Shown: positions 1 through 10,829 of the stretch, in pieces
Position numbering within the stretch: position 1 is the stretch's first letter
How the letters are laid out: each line of letters begins with the position of its first letter
Assembly (NCBI GenBank): GCA_002786065.1
Contig: NHNY01000003.1
Coordinates: forward strand, 62,001-126,000
Direction of reading: 5' to 3'
DNA from: Microcyclospora pomicola
Taxonomy: Eukaryota > Ascomycota > Dothideomycetes > Capnodiales
DNA length: 64,000 nucleotides
Notes under the pieces: model-generated
The model's database searches: none
The model's input: the letters and a program-made list of their open reading frames with translations, nothing else
Told to the model about the DNA's origin: nothing
Program-made: the position numbers and the translations under genes

Positions 1-408
1 CTTATCCCTGGTAGACTTTGGGGGGCTTGATGTTCTAGCGAAGTCATTCTGAACCACGGTAGGTCTGTTCCGAGGTGGGGCTGTACTCGATGAAATCGCA
101 GTCGACGACCCACGTAATCCGTCAAGCAGCGAGTTCCGACGTGGCCGACCTGTGTAAGAGTCGAAGCGCTCCGCAGGACGGGAGTCGCGAGTCTCGAGCG
201 TTCTGGTGCTAGACGAAGGAGGTGGGACGTTCACGAATGTTTGTGTGGAGATTGGAATGACTCCTGTGCTAGCTCTTGGGTTCGCGTATGCATTGCTGCT
301 TGCTGGCGTGCTGTAATACGAGGTTGGCGTGGCCACGCTGTCAGACATCCGACCTGGGTTCTGTATGCGACGTCCTCCGGGTGATAGTGGACGGTGGTAG
401 GAAGACAT
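1..408 (-). CDS. Disordered Ser/Thr/Pro/Arg-rich protein, N-terminal part (partial)
   Basis: The minus strand is open from an ATG at 408-406 to base 1 (136 codons, no stop) and continues past the left edge. An in-frame TAA at 426-424 just upstream fixes 408 as the first possible start; a second in-frame Met lies at 348. The residues are low-complexity: Ser/Thr/Pro-rich blocks, Tyr-containing stretches and an Arg-rich motif, then a segment reading RPTVVQNDFARTSSPPKS. This looks like the disordered N-terminus of a larger fungal protein. I recognise no domain, and the function is unknown. A chance ORF this long in such biased composition is possible, but the codon choice and upstream stop favour a real gene. 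Confidence 0.6.
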   Translation of the reverse strand, partial: MSSYHRPLSPGGRRIQNPGRMSDSVATPTSYYSTPASSNAYANPRASTGVIPISTQTFVNVPPPSSSTRTLETRDSRPAERFDSYTGRPRRNSLLDGLRGSSTAISSSTAPPRNRPTVVQNDFARTSSPPKSTRDK

Positions 409-426
409 GTTGCAGGAATAAGCTTA

Positions 427-2490
427 GTGGTGGTTGGCGGATGGAGCAGTGCGGACGAAGGACGAAACTGAGCTGAACAAAAGTGTCAGTTAGTGTCAGG
501 TTTAGAAGTGGACCACAACAGCAACAACAAAGCAGTGGTTGGCTGTGTTGTAGTCTTGCTTCGGCAGTCGAAGCGGAGTTCGACTGCGACACCACGTGTT
601 GTACTTGTGTTGTCAATGTGCCGACAAATTACACAAGTGTTTCACCAGCCCGAAGCACCGCTGTCGACCGACGCTCGCCTTTGTTTGTCGTCCTCCCGAA
701 GCATCGACGGGTGTCTCTTGTTCTTGCTTTGCCAGTAGTTGTGGGTTGGACATACCTAGTGCTCGAAATTGATGCCCAATAGACCGCGTGCTCTTTCACT
801 CCCAGCCACTTCCTCGTCCTCCTCCAGATGTAAGCAGCCAAGATAAGTAAGGGAGCGTAGGATGGCACTTCGGTTTCACGGCTGTTGGTGCCCAAGAGGA
901 GACGGTCTTACCGCCCTGGAGAGGTCGGGCTCTGGTAAAAGATGCGCTCGTATTCCGGCGGGTGTTGCAGATCTCGAACTTGGTGGGGCGAGTGGTGCTT
1001 TTCAGCGGTCGTGTCTGTGCAGTGTGAAGTCAGAAGTGACGTTGGTGGGGAGTTCGTCTTCGGTCGCAGAGCCGCACGCGCAAGAACAGAGCGTCTGCCG
1101 ATAGCCTTTGTTCTAGACCTTGCTCCTGCAGTAAGATGCACGGCGACCTGATGTGGGCGGCAGACCAGTATAAAATGCTTTGTGTGTTGGGTATCGTTGG
1201 GTGACAATCAAGAAGGTTTATGTGATTAGGCGAAAGCGCGCAAGTGTGCAAGCGTCTACCTCTAACCAGGGAAACATGATCGAAGGTAGGGCTGGCCGGC
1301 AACTCAAGATATGACGACGGATCCCGACACGTGATGGTGATGTGCTATCGAGACGACATCATATACAGAGTAACAGTACTACCTTACTACATCATGAACT
1401 CATGTCTGACAACTCTATGGACGACAACCTTGCCCAGCCATATGGAGATCGGCACGACCGTTGCAGGATGACATCGTTGCTGGTCTTGCTATCGATACCC
1501 GCTGTCTCAGCTCAAACGTGTTCGCACGACAGTACTAGACCTGCGACTGTGATATCATCCTAGAGAACCGTGGAATCGCGAGGGTGATTGTTCGCATGGC
1601 GATCAATCCTCGTGCGAACCATTAGCGACAGTCTACCCAGACGACTCAACGCGTGCGTCATGAATGGCTATGTTCTGGCTGATATGCCCATGCGCTCCCA
1701 CATCTTCGACAGGATTTATTACACTACTACCTGCCTAGGCTCGTGAGGCTCATTTACGCCCCAAGATACAGTCAATGTTCAATCAGTACTATTGATGACC
1801 ATGTGAGAATCAGAGACAAGTACATCAGTAATGGGGTGGCTGCACGAATTGCTACAGTGATCATCAAGTCCTTGCTCGGTTGACTTCTCCGAAGGGGATT
1901 GTCCAGGACCATCAATTACCATTACCTCCAGGAAAGACTCTGCACATGTGGTGTTACTTTAGATCCTGTAGTGCCACCCACAGCGTATCACCTGCCCTCG
2001 CACAGGTGTGAATCATAGCAGAGATCTTGCAGGACAAACCCTCCTGTGATGCGGATGGATCGAATTGCTGTCGATCTCACGAATGCATAAGATTCTTACC
2101 GCACTTGTTACAGCTATGTGTCAACGCCGTGGACCATCGCGATTCACGAACACTGCTCTCCCTGAGGGACCGCAATAAGTTTTTCCCACGGCGCCTGGTC
2201 ACCAGGGAATGCGCGGACTGATAAGTTATTAGTCTCGTAGATACTCTATCTGTAGCATGCAGATAATATGGACTAGAAGCAATTTAACACAACACCTCGG
2301 GCAAGGGACCACCGACACGATGCACATCAACCCTTAGGCATGGCCTCGAAGGTGTAGTCCCCTTCATTGACTACGGCCACCAGTCTCTGAGGTGCATTAT
2401 GCAGGCATTCCTTTCGTTCACCTTGCAACAACAGCATCGCCTATACAGGCTTCAGATGTCTTATTGTTGAACAGAGTTGACAACCATGAG
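427..2490. other. Intergenic, no supported gene
   Basis: From 430 to about 1300 is the probable 5' flank of the left-edge gene, with short CAA/CAG-rich runs near 520. From 1300 to 2490 only short ORFs occur in all frames, and none looks like a known family. No tRNA-like fold or long repeat was seen. Confidence 0.5.
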
Positions 2491-2499
2491 TATATATAT
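2491..2499 (+). promoter_or_regulatory. TATA box of the small secreted protein gene
   Basis: A TATATATAT run followed by a CT-rich tract (about 2500-2560) lies some 165 nt before the ATG at 2661. This is the usual layout of a strong ascomycete core promoter. Assignment to the downstream gene is inferred from spacing. Confidence 0.45.
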
Positions 2500-2660
2500 C
2501 TCTCTTCTTTATTCTCGCTCGTCAAATTCTTGATTTCACTTCCGTCTTCGCTCATATTCCATGTCCCCAAGGCACAACCTGGGTACCACTTTCCATCGTT
2601 CTCGAACCAATCTTCATCGGACGAGGTTCGACTTCCTCAAGAGCCTCACAGACTACAAGC

Positions 2661-3123
2661 ATGCCATTCCATGCTCATCCCATTCTGATCGCCATACTTT
2701 TCGGCTCTGGTCTAGCGGCCACCTTGCCTTCTCTGGGCGACATCTTCGCGTTGAAGCCTCGTGATGCTTGCACTCCGACGTGTGGTCCGGTACATTGACC
2801 AGTCCTTTGCTGCATCACTGTTTTCATGCACTAACCCAGTGAAGGAGGGCTTGGTAATCGGGTCCTGCAATTGCTCACTGGGACCTACCGCTGGTCCCAT
2901 GTACGAACTGGTTGGGCAGCGGCCACCGAGTTGGGATCCAGAGCAGTTTCACTCGCCCATAGTCAGGTGCTGTGGGCTCATCATGGCAAAAGCATGCACT
3001 GAGGCCATCTACAACAGCACCTATCCAACTGGATTTGTATCTTGCGACTGCTCGGGGAACTCGACCGATTTGACCGGAATTCAGGCTGATGGCCAGACCA
3101 CTGACACTACAACACTGAACTGA
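2661..3123 (+). CDS. Small secreted cysteine-rich protein (about 135 aa)
   Basis: Exon 1 (2661-2789) starts with MPFHAHPILIAILFGSGLAA, a clear signal peptide, and continues into an ACTPTCGP motif. A 55-nt intron (2790-2844, donor GTACAT, branch CACTAAC, acceptor AAG) joins it in frame to exon 2 (2845-3123), which carries paired cysteines (GSCNC, RCC, SCDC) and ends in a Thr-rich tail. The product has about nine Cys after the signal peptide and possible N-glycosylation sites. An alternative junction (donor 2785, acceptor CAG at 2839) also keeps frame. Known fungal proteins of this shape are secreted and include effectors and cell-wall proteins. No family is recognised here, so the role is unknown. 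Confidence 0.55.
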
Positions 3124-4459
3124 TGAGCGAGTATGACGGTGTGGGCGGCCGTTCGTGACAGCAATGGCGCAGTACAGACTACCTGTATGTATGCCACTTG
3201 CGAAATGACTAGATGATCTAGCACATGACCGACGGACAGGCCTGCGTCTTGATGTAGTGTTTGCTCGAGCTTAAGGGGTGTCTCGAAGGAGGAGATGACA
3301 GGAGCAGCCGAGACGTCGCAGACCTCATAGCTAGATGTATCTCAATTAGCTTTTGCAACACACAGCACGCAAGGATTTCCCAATGTGTGGCAATGTGCAT
3401 GTCGTAAAGATGCGATTGCCTTGTGTTGTGTTCCGTGACAACTCATGTCCCTGTGTATCAAAGATCATGTTCTTAAAGCCTGAGAAGTCTCAGTGCCTTA
3501 CATTGACGTGCTTGTCGCAGCTGCACAGTACATCCGATCCGATATGCCAGGGGATTATTGTGCGTCCTGCTGGCATGTAGTCACCAAGCAAAGTGGCCAT
3601 TGGGCAGCTCATCCCTCAGCATACCAGGGAGCGTCGGCTATGAGCAGTTCTTCTGGTCGGGCTCTTCCCACATCATCGATCCGATGGGAAGGGTAAGGTA
3701 ATGAACAATGCAATCATAGCTCAACGTATGAAGAGCACGGAAAGTGGTGCACTGGTGCATGTAGATGTAAGGTATCGGAGATGAGGAGTAGAATAGAGCG
3801 GCCAGCCGCTTGACAAGCTTGCGAGGCACGAGACTTCAAGACGTCTCTTGCCCCACCCCGAACATACGCACCCGCACTGCATGTATCTGGCAGAGAGTCT
3901 GGAACGCTGTTGGGAATCTTAAAAACAGAGCTTCGAACCCTATCCTCCGTCGATATCTGATCTACTTTCCGGCCTCTATGGATCTCGACTCCATCACGTA
4001 TCGTAATGCCAGTGGAACTCAACAACGCCACTAGGACGTTTCTTCGAAACGACTGGGTCACAGGACATCCAATTACATATCAGCAGATCTCGAACTCTAA
4101 GGCAAGCTCGAAATGCTCTCGAAGCTCTTCGATGCTGCTCCCCTCATTGTCGAAATCCTGGTTTGACGCGGCACGCCTCTGACCGCATGCTGCAGCAGCA
4201 GCGGCTGGCGGCTGGTCATGACGAGGATCTACTTGATGCCTGCAACCGCCCCACGTACAATTCCTTGATCGCCGTTGGTTTCGAGTTGTTTTGAGTGAGC
4301 GATACTTCATATCATATCGATTCAAGTTGGCAGTATACCAAGTCGAGCCTTCGAAGGAGAGACAATACTGCTCTGGCCCATCAATACCGTGAAAGTACCG
4401 ATAACGAGGGGAACTCCCATCATACTTAGCTTTTACAGATAGTATCTCCCTCGATCACC
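3124..4459. other. Intergenic, promoter side of aquaporin
   Basis: Only short unsupported ORFs occur on both strands. A GCAGCAGCAGCGGC-type short repeat is present near 4190. The last few hundred bases are the presumed promoter of the aquaglyceroporin gene. Confidence 0.4.
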
Positions 4460-5583
4460 ATGAGCGCTGGCGATGAGAACACACCGGTCCTGGACAATGC
4501 CTTCAACAGCTTCGGTACATTTGCTGAGCATGGAGTGGGCATTGACCGGCCCCAGGACGCAGATCCCAGGGCTACGCAAGTCAACCCAGATCTTGCATGG
4601 TCCAGAGTGCGAAGCACCTTCAAAGACGCCTTCTCCGAATTCCTTGGAACGTTCATTCTCGTCATGTTTGGAAATGGGGCCGTTGCTCAAGTCATGTTGA
4701 GCGATGGTGAGAAGGGCAACTACCAGTCCATTGCTTGGGGATATGTAAGTGAAAGTCAAGCAATGCTTCTAGAAGCACCACACTGATCCTTGTCTCAGGG
4801 ACTCGGCATAATGCTTGGTGCGTACACTGCCGGTGCCAGTGGTGCGCACATGAACCCTGCTGTCACGCTCGCGAACTGTGTCTACCGAGGTTTTCCGTGG
4901 AAGAAATTACCCGTCTACGCCGTCGCTCAGCTTCTCGGTGCCTTCTGTGCTGCCGCGGTCATCTATGGGAACTATCACTCCGCAATCGACATTTTGGAGG
5001 GAGGAGTCCGCACCGTCCCTGCTGCCTCGAAGCACGCTACAGCGGGGATCTTTGCCACGTACCCAGCTCCGTTCATGACTGCGATGGAGAGCTTCTTTTC
5101 TGAAGTCATTGCAACCAGCCTTTTGATGTTCATGATATACGCTCTCCAAGACGACAACAATTACGGCGCTGGGAAGGGGTTGATCCCACTGGGCCTGTTC
5201 TTCACGATCTTCGGCATCGCCTCTTGCTTTGGTTGGGAGACCAGCTTTGCCATCAATCCGGCTCGCGATTTGGGTCCACGCATCTTGTCGTCGTTGGTTG
5301 GATATGGCTCTGCAGTGTTCACTACTGCTGGCCATTATTTCTGGGTATGTGGTCGACAGGTTGTAGCAAGTCGGCTGCTAACGCAACATCTCAGATTCCG
5401 ATTGTGGCGCCAGCCCTTGGCGCATTGCTGGGAGGCTTCATCTACGATGTGATGCTGTTTACCGGCGCAAGTCCCATCAACACGCCATACTGGGGCCTCT
5501 ATCGCTTAGTCCCTGGGGCGCACCGTAAGTACAACCGAATGGGATACAAGCTGGTGGGTGAGTTTGAGCAGTCTTTGATCTGA
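4460..5583 (+). CDS. Aquaglyceroporin (MIP family)
   Basis: The gene encodes a plasma-membrane channel for water and glycerol-like solutes, 339 aa. There are three exons: 4460-4744, 4799-5344 and 5395-5583. The introns are 54 and 50 nt with GTAAGT and GTATGT donors; the second has a GCTAAC branch site. Both half-pore signatures are present: SGAHMNPAVT in exon 2 and FAINPARDLGPR near its end. The Asp directly after NPAR is typical of glycerol-conducting members (GlpF/Fps1-like) rather than strict aquaporins. The N-terminal cytoplasmic tail is about 55 residues, so this is a compact form without the long regulatory extensions of yeast Fps1. Substrate preference is inferred from the motif only. 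Confidence 0.92.
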
Positions 5584-6770
5584 GGAGGGATGGACAATGG
5601 AAAGTACATATCTAGCAGTCAGTTACAATACATGGGATGTCTCCACATTCAAGTCTGGTGCTTCATCGACATTTGACAACAACCATTCACAGCTCACCTG
5701 GGAACCTTCACAGTGCATGCCTGAAATGGAGATTCCAGACATGTATTGGCGCCAAGCATGTATGTATGGAGCAATGAATTCCCCCGGCTCAGCAGACTTC
5801 CTGATGATGGATGTCAGGGTTCGAGAATCTGCGGGAGAAGATGTGGCTGAGATGACTGCGGGCGATCTGCGCTCGCGTTGGGCCACGTCCGGCGCCCTTC
5901 CCGATAGCTCCACAGACTACCTCACCATCATCAGTCCTCCATGTATCACATGCAGAAACATGGCGATCGCAGCATCGCCTTCTTCCGTCGGCCATCAAGA
6001 CTATCAGACTGGCGAGAGAACGTCGCTCCAAATCTCTATGATGGCCATGTGTGAAGTGCCACCTGCCCGCTCATGGTTCGGCTGGGTGTACTCCATCTCG
6101 GCATGTTGGTCAGGTGGGCTGGTCTCGGCCCACAGCCTTGTCTGCACCTCATCTCCATCCACGACCCGGCTGCTTGCAGCGCACATGTCCTGAACGACGA
6201 CCATCTGGCGGGATCGTGTTTCGCACTGGTCTCGGTGACACCGAACCCGCGCGATGCCTCCATTGACTTTTCGACCTAGAAGATCCTGATGCGCCGGCCG
6301 AGCGACAGCTGATCAATAGCTCTGCCGACGAGGCTCAAGAGCTGCACACCCGCCTCGCTCCTTCGACTGCGTGGCGCATTGGGGGCCGGTTGTGCCTTGT
6401 CGTTATCGCGGTGGTGGTAGTCGAGATGTGGCCGCCACAATCTCAACCATCGCGTCCGCTGTCGTGACACTAGAATGCCCAGGTAAGGTGGGTGGACTGC
6501 TGTTTTCGCCGCATGCAGACCCCACGTCCATATCCGCCGCAGCTTTGCACGATGTACATCCTTCCTCCTCTTCCTGCTCACTTCGTCGCTTGTTTCACAT
6601 CTCTGATCACCCAAACGGTCTGACCTCGACACGTCCAAACTCAGAACGGCCGTCGCCAGGAAGGGGCGTGCAGATCTGACTGTGCCACCCGACATGTTAG
6701 CAACTTGAAACGCAACCTCACCTCATTTGCCGACCTTGATTCCTGCAACAACCACGTTCTCTAGCCCACC
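5584..6770. other. Intergenic between aquaporin and the 928-aa membrane protein
   Basis: Many overlapping ORFs of 60 to 200 codons occur on both strands here. None has a recognisable domain or consistent splice structure apart from the fragment at 6267-6467. The final 100 bases are the likely promoter and leader of the next gene. Confidence 0.4.
6267..6467 (+). pseudogene. Possible transporter N-terminal fragment
   Basis: A stopless stretch reads as an acidic, Ala-rich cytosolic segment followed by RIGGRLCLVVIAVVVVEMW, which resembles the start of a first membrane helix as in fungal MFS transporters. A TGA lies immediately upstream (6264-6266) and another ends the frame at 6465-6467. A TAG acceptor-like site sits at 6278-6280. 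No neighbouring exon continues the protein, so it is either a degraded remnant or a chance hydrophobic frame. Confidence 0.2.
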
Positions 6771-9669
6771 ATGCCGGACTATGAACACAACCAGCTGTTG
6801 TCGGACGAGCGCTCACACTCGCCGGCCATCTCTTCACCATTAGTGAACCCGCCTCGACACAGACCTACTTATCAGAGGGTGCCATCCACACCAATGGCTG
6901 ATGTGAGGCTCAGTTCGGACTCGCACGCGGAAGGGGACCTGGCTCGTACTTCGCGCACGTCTCTCTCTGGTCATGGACTGGGCATAATGGATGGCCCTGC
7001 GGCGAGAGTCAGTCGATTCTCACTTCCCTCCGTACCTCACACTCCGCCGCCTCCCAAAGCTTCTGCTGAGCAGAGCACGCCTGATTCAGCTGCGCCACTC
7101 ATGCCTTCTTCAACACTGTCTGGCAGCACACGATACGACGCCTCTCCGATGAGCACTCCGGAATTCGACACTTCTTATGCTGCATACAAGCATGCGGCGA
7201 AGCAGTCCTCCATATCACTGTCATCTACGGCTCAACCATCCCAGTATGCTGCGTCGGAGGCGGGACTGTTGCCAATTCGCGAGAGATACGACGACTTTGC
7301 ACTTCACCACGATTGCAAAAGCCAGGCTCACTTTAAACAGAAGCTCGGTTCTTGCTTTTCAACCACCATTTTGTTGACGGCAATCTTGTCAGCCTGCTTG
7401 TCCGCACTGCTACTGATAGTCGCGCTGGTTGGGCCGAGATACGGGCGCATGGTTCATACCAAAGGGTCTGTGACCGCCGCAAACGCAGCATTCATCACAT
7501 CGGTCTTGGCCAAAATCGTTGAAATAGCATTCGGCACCATCGTGGTCGCTTTTCTTGGGCAGACCTTGGCCCGCAGAGCCTTCAACGTGGACCGGCCCCA
7601 AGGAGTGACCCTCGCCGAGATCAGCATGCGAAACTGGATCATGTCGCCAGGCACCATCCTGACCAATTGGTCGAGCGTCAAGTATGCTGGCATCAGTATA
7701 CTGGGTGTGGTCTCACTCCTGTCCGCGCTCGCTGCGCTATTCTACACCTCAGCTGCTACGGCGCTCGTACAGCCTCAATTGAAGATGCCGGGATGGTCAT
7801 CTCAAGCATTGCAAGGCTTGGTCAAGACTGCCTACGCCAATGTTCAGTACATGAAGGATACCTGCAAGACGCCGATTCAGACATCGTACGATCCAGACTA
7901 CGCGGGCTCTACTTGTGTTGACATGGAGCATGCAGCGATGGCATATCACAACTACTTTGGGTATCTCAATCGCTGGGCTGCCATGGTCGCGAATGGTAAT
8001 GGGAGCGCCGAGATCTCACAAAGGCCGAAAGGGTATGCTGTGATCAACGACAACACCACAGTCACAGCTCCGTGGGTGCAACAATCGAATGTCACGGCAC
8101 TGTTCGAGCAGTATGGATTGCTGATCAATAATGTAAGTTTGGCACCTCCGTCCATCATTCGAATCTGCTCATGACTGACCCTCCATCCAGGTAAGCATGG
8201 CGATGCCCCACCCCGGAGTCCTCCAGGCTGCAGTGGATCCTCTGAATGCCGGCATCATCATGCAACCCGACGAACTTGATGGTCTCGGCGAATATCATAT
8301 CCGCGCCTCAGTTCCTTCGCCGGTAGTGCATGTGCTATGTGTCACTGCGAACGAGACTGTTCTTCAGCCCTTCGTGTATAGTCTGTGGAAGAACGACACG
8401 CTCCACGAACATGTCACTGCTCTCAACATGACCACTTGGCCATCGCAGCTGGGCTACTCCGATCCGTTCCTCGGACACACGGTCCTGCACGACGTTTTTG
8501 GCTGGGGCCTGAATAGCTCCTCGGTTGGCAAGAATTGGCCGCCAGTTTTTCCCAAGCTGCCTTCGGACTATAACACCATCCTCAATGACACCAACTCGGA
8601 TCTCGTTTATGGTCGAGACTCGATCTACATACTCGGCAAGGGCGGTCCGGTGGACGCTTATACCAACCCGAACGACGGCAACTATGCTTTGTGTCAGCTG
8701 AAGTCCAGTATGACGCCCTACTGCTCAACTCAATATAATGCAAGCCAAGCTGGTGGAACTCTCGAGGCTGTTTGCGAAGATCCCGACGACGAACTGCAGT
8801 ATATCAAGAACACGCCGACCGCTCCGAGTGGGAACGCCTCAATTTCGAGGGATTGGCCAGAAGTGGCCGTGCAATGGGCACTCAGTGAGTATTTTGCGTA
8901 CAATGTAATGAGAACAAACTGCTGACCAAATATCCTAGGCCTGTCCTTCAACGATGGCACAGTCGAAGCCAACTCTTCCAATGCACGACTCTTGACCCAA
9001 CTCATTCTGACCCAGAACTGGGCGGGCGCCATCCTCAACCCAGCGTTGCCGTCAATGGCAGAAGCCTTGGCCGTCATGTCGGGATGTACCCTGATCTCCG
9101 CCGCGCAAGATTCGCCCTTTGTCGAGTTCTGGAATTATACCGTCCCCGCCATGACTGACGGCCAACACCAATACTTCAACGCCTCGCTCCGCGCCCAGCA
9201 GTACGCCAGCGGCGGCACCGCCAACTACCAACGCGTCTTCTACCTGCCGCTGTTCCTCGTCTTCCTTTTCTCCACCTACATTCTGGTCTACTTCGTCGCT
9301 CACCGCGAGTGGTACACCGACTTCGCCGAGCCCTCCAACCTCTTCAGCCTCGCCGTCAACTCCCCACCCAGCAAGGACCTGACCGGCTCCTGCGGCGGCG
9401 GCGCCCGCGGCAACGACTTCCGCGTCAGCTGGAAACTCTGCCACGCCGACGGCCACGTCTACATGGAAAGCCAGGACCACTCCGGCGATGCGCCCACGCT
9501 GCGGAAACGCGTCAGCTCGCGCTTCGAGATGCTGCGGACGCCGGTGGTCAAGCGCGTCAGCACCGTGTTTAATAGTCCGAAGAGCAGCGAGAAGAAGCGC
9601 AGCAGTGCCGGCGGACGGAGCAGTGTCGGCAACACCAGCTTTGAGATGATGACACCGCGAGAACATTAA
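6771..9669 (+). CDS. Conserved fungal polytopic membrane protein, function unknown (928 aa)
   Basis: Three exons (6771-8132, 8191-8884, 8939-9669) are joined by 58- and 54-nt introns with GTAAGT and GTGAGT donors; frame and phase fit exactly. Residues 1-190 are Ser/Pro-rich and likely cytosolic. Three hydrophobic helices follow, at about 197-222, 240-265 and 307-335. Then comes a domain of about 450 residues with many NxS/T sites and cysteines (probably luminal or extracellular), a fourth helix near 825-845, and a basic Ser-rich tail. The motif GPRYGRMVHTKGSVT after helix 1 recurs in unnamed ascomycete membrane proteins, as far as I remember. No enzymatic motif is visible. The topology suggests a surface protein or sensor, which is inference. 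Confidence 0.85.
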
Positions 9670-10829
9670 TGCTTGCGCAGTCCAGCCGGGAGGTAATGGC
9701 TGTATAGTAGTAGTCACCTTAATCGTATACATGTCTAATCTCTGCGCTTGCGAATAATTTAAGTGATCCCTCTATATGTGCCATGCAAATTTTCACGTTC
9801 TCGAAGAATTTCAATCTACCTCTTTTCAGTTCGCTGGTTTCGAAACGGCCAGGCGCCAAGAAGTGACCACCTACGATGGAAAAAGAATAGAAGCACAAAG
9901 AGTGTCGTCAAATGTGGCAATGATGAATTGAGGAACACCAGCCACTATTTGGAAGAGCATATCATTCTCATCATCATCTAGCTACGCTACCCTCACATTC
10001 AACAATTCCGACTTGCTCGCTTGCTTGCCCGTACAGCTGATGGGACAAGCGCCATGCAGACCCTCGCACTGGCGGCGACACTCAACACTCTTACGTACCT
10101 TACCAAGCGATGGAAGAAAAGGCGCCGTGGAATCGTGATGGAACGCGTGGAATGAATTGGCTGGGGGAACAAGGGGGGGTATCTCTATTGCTAACTAACT
10201 AGGACAGGTAACTCAGGTAAGTCAGGTGAAGGGGAATAACAACTCTAGCTGCGAGAACGTGTGAAGAACAGTAAGGGTGGCAGTGGGGAAGACAGCGCTT
10301 GCAGATTTGGGGGATTCCTCCCATGATATTTTCCATAAATTCCATGTGTCCGTCCAAGGGACGAAGACCGAACGCTTAAGGTTCCAATCTCGCGCAGAGA
10401 GTCCTCCGATTTTGATCCGATACAAAAGCAGTAGAGACTTTGCAGATATTCCCTCCCGAGCTTTTGGGACAATCATATCTTTTGGTAGATGGCAGGTAGA
10501 TGATGAATGTGGCGATGGGATGGAGTGGTGGGTGTTCTTTGATAGCTGGATGGGAATTGCTGGTGATGGAGGCAGAGCCGCGGACATCGCAACGTATGAG
10601 AATCGTGGATGGTAGAAGATGGCTGAGATAGTATCTCCTTGCCAGGTAGAATCGGAGACATCCCCCCATAAAACATTTCCTCGCACTTACTCCATTCGGA
10701 GAGTTGTTTACAAGCGATGTAGATTCCCGGGGCAGTCATGTCGGTCGTGTCATCGTGATAACATAGAAAAAGCTCGTCATGTCTCATGACATTCATCTCT
10801 GCAGCATGCAGGCGTGAATAGCGGTCGTA
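9670..10829. other. Intergenic, convergent 3' flanks
   Basis: This lies between two gene 3' ends. Near 10190-10230 is a run of short direct repeats built on AACTAACT and CAGGTAAGTCAGGT. A 154-codon minus-strand ORF (10222-10686) shows no domain or start context and is treated as chance. Confidence 0.4.

Noticed and set aside
3900-3970. Minus-strand GGGTTCGAAG resembling a tRNA T arm
   Set aside because: The arm can pair with wobbles, but there is no A box at the right distance and no acceptor stem.
9052-9732. 226-codon minus-strand ORF at the end of the 928-aa gene
   Set aside because: An antisense shadow of the last exon, Ala/Gly/Val-rich with no family.
10222-10686. 154-codon minus-strand ORF between two gene ends
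   Set aside because: No domain, overlapping alternatives of similar length in other frames, and no promoter signs.
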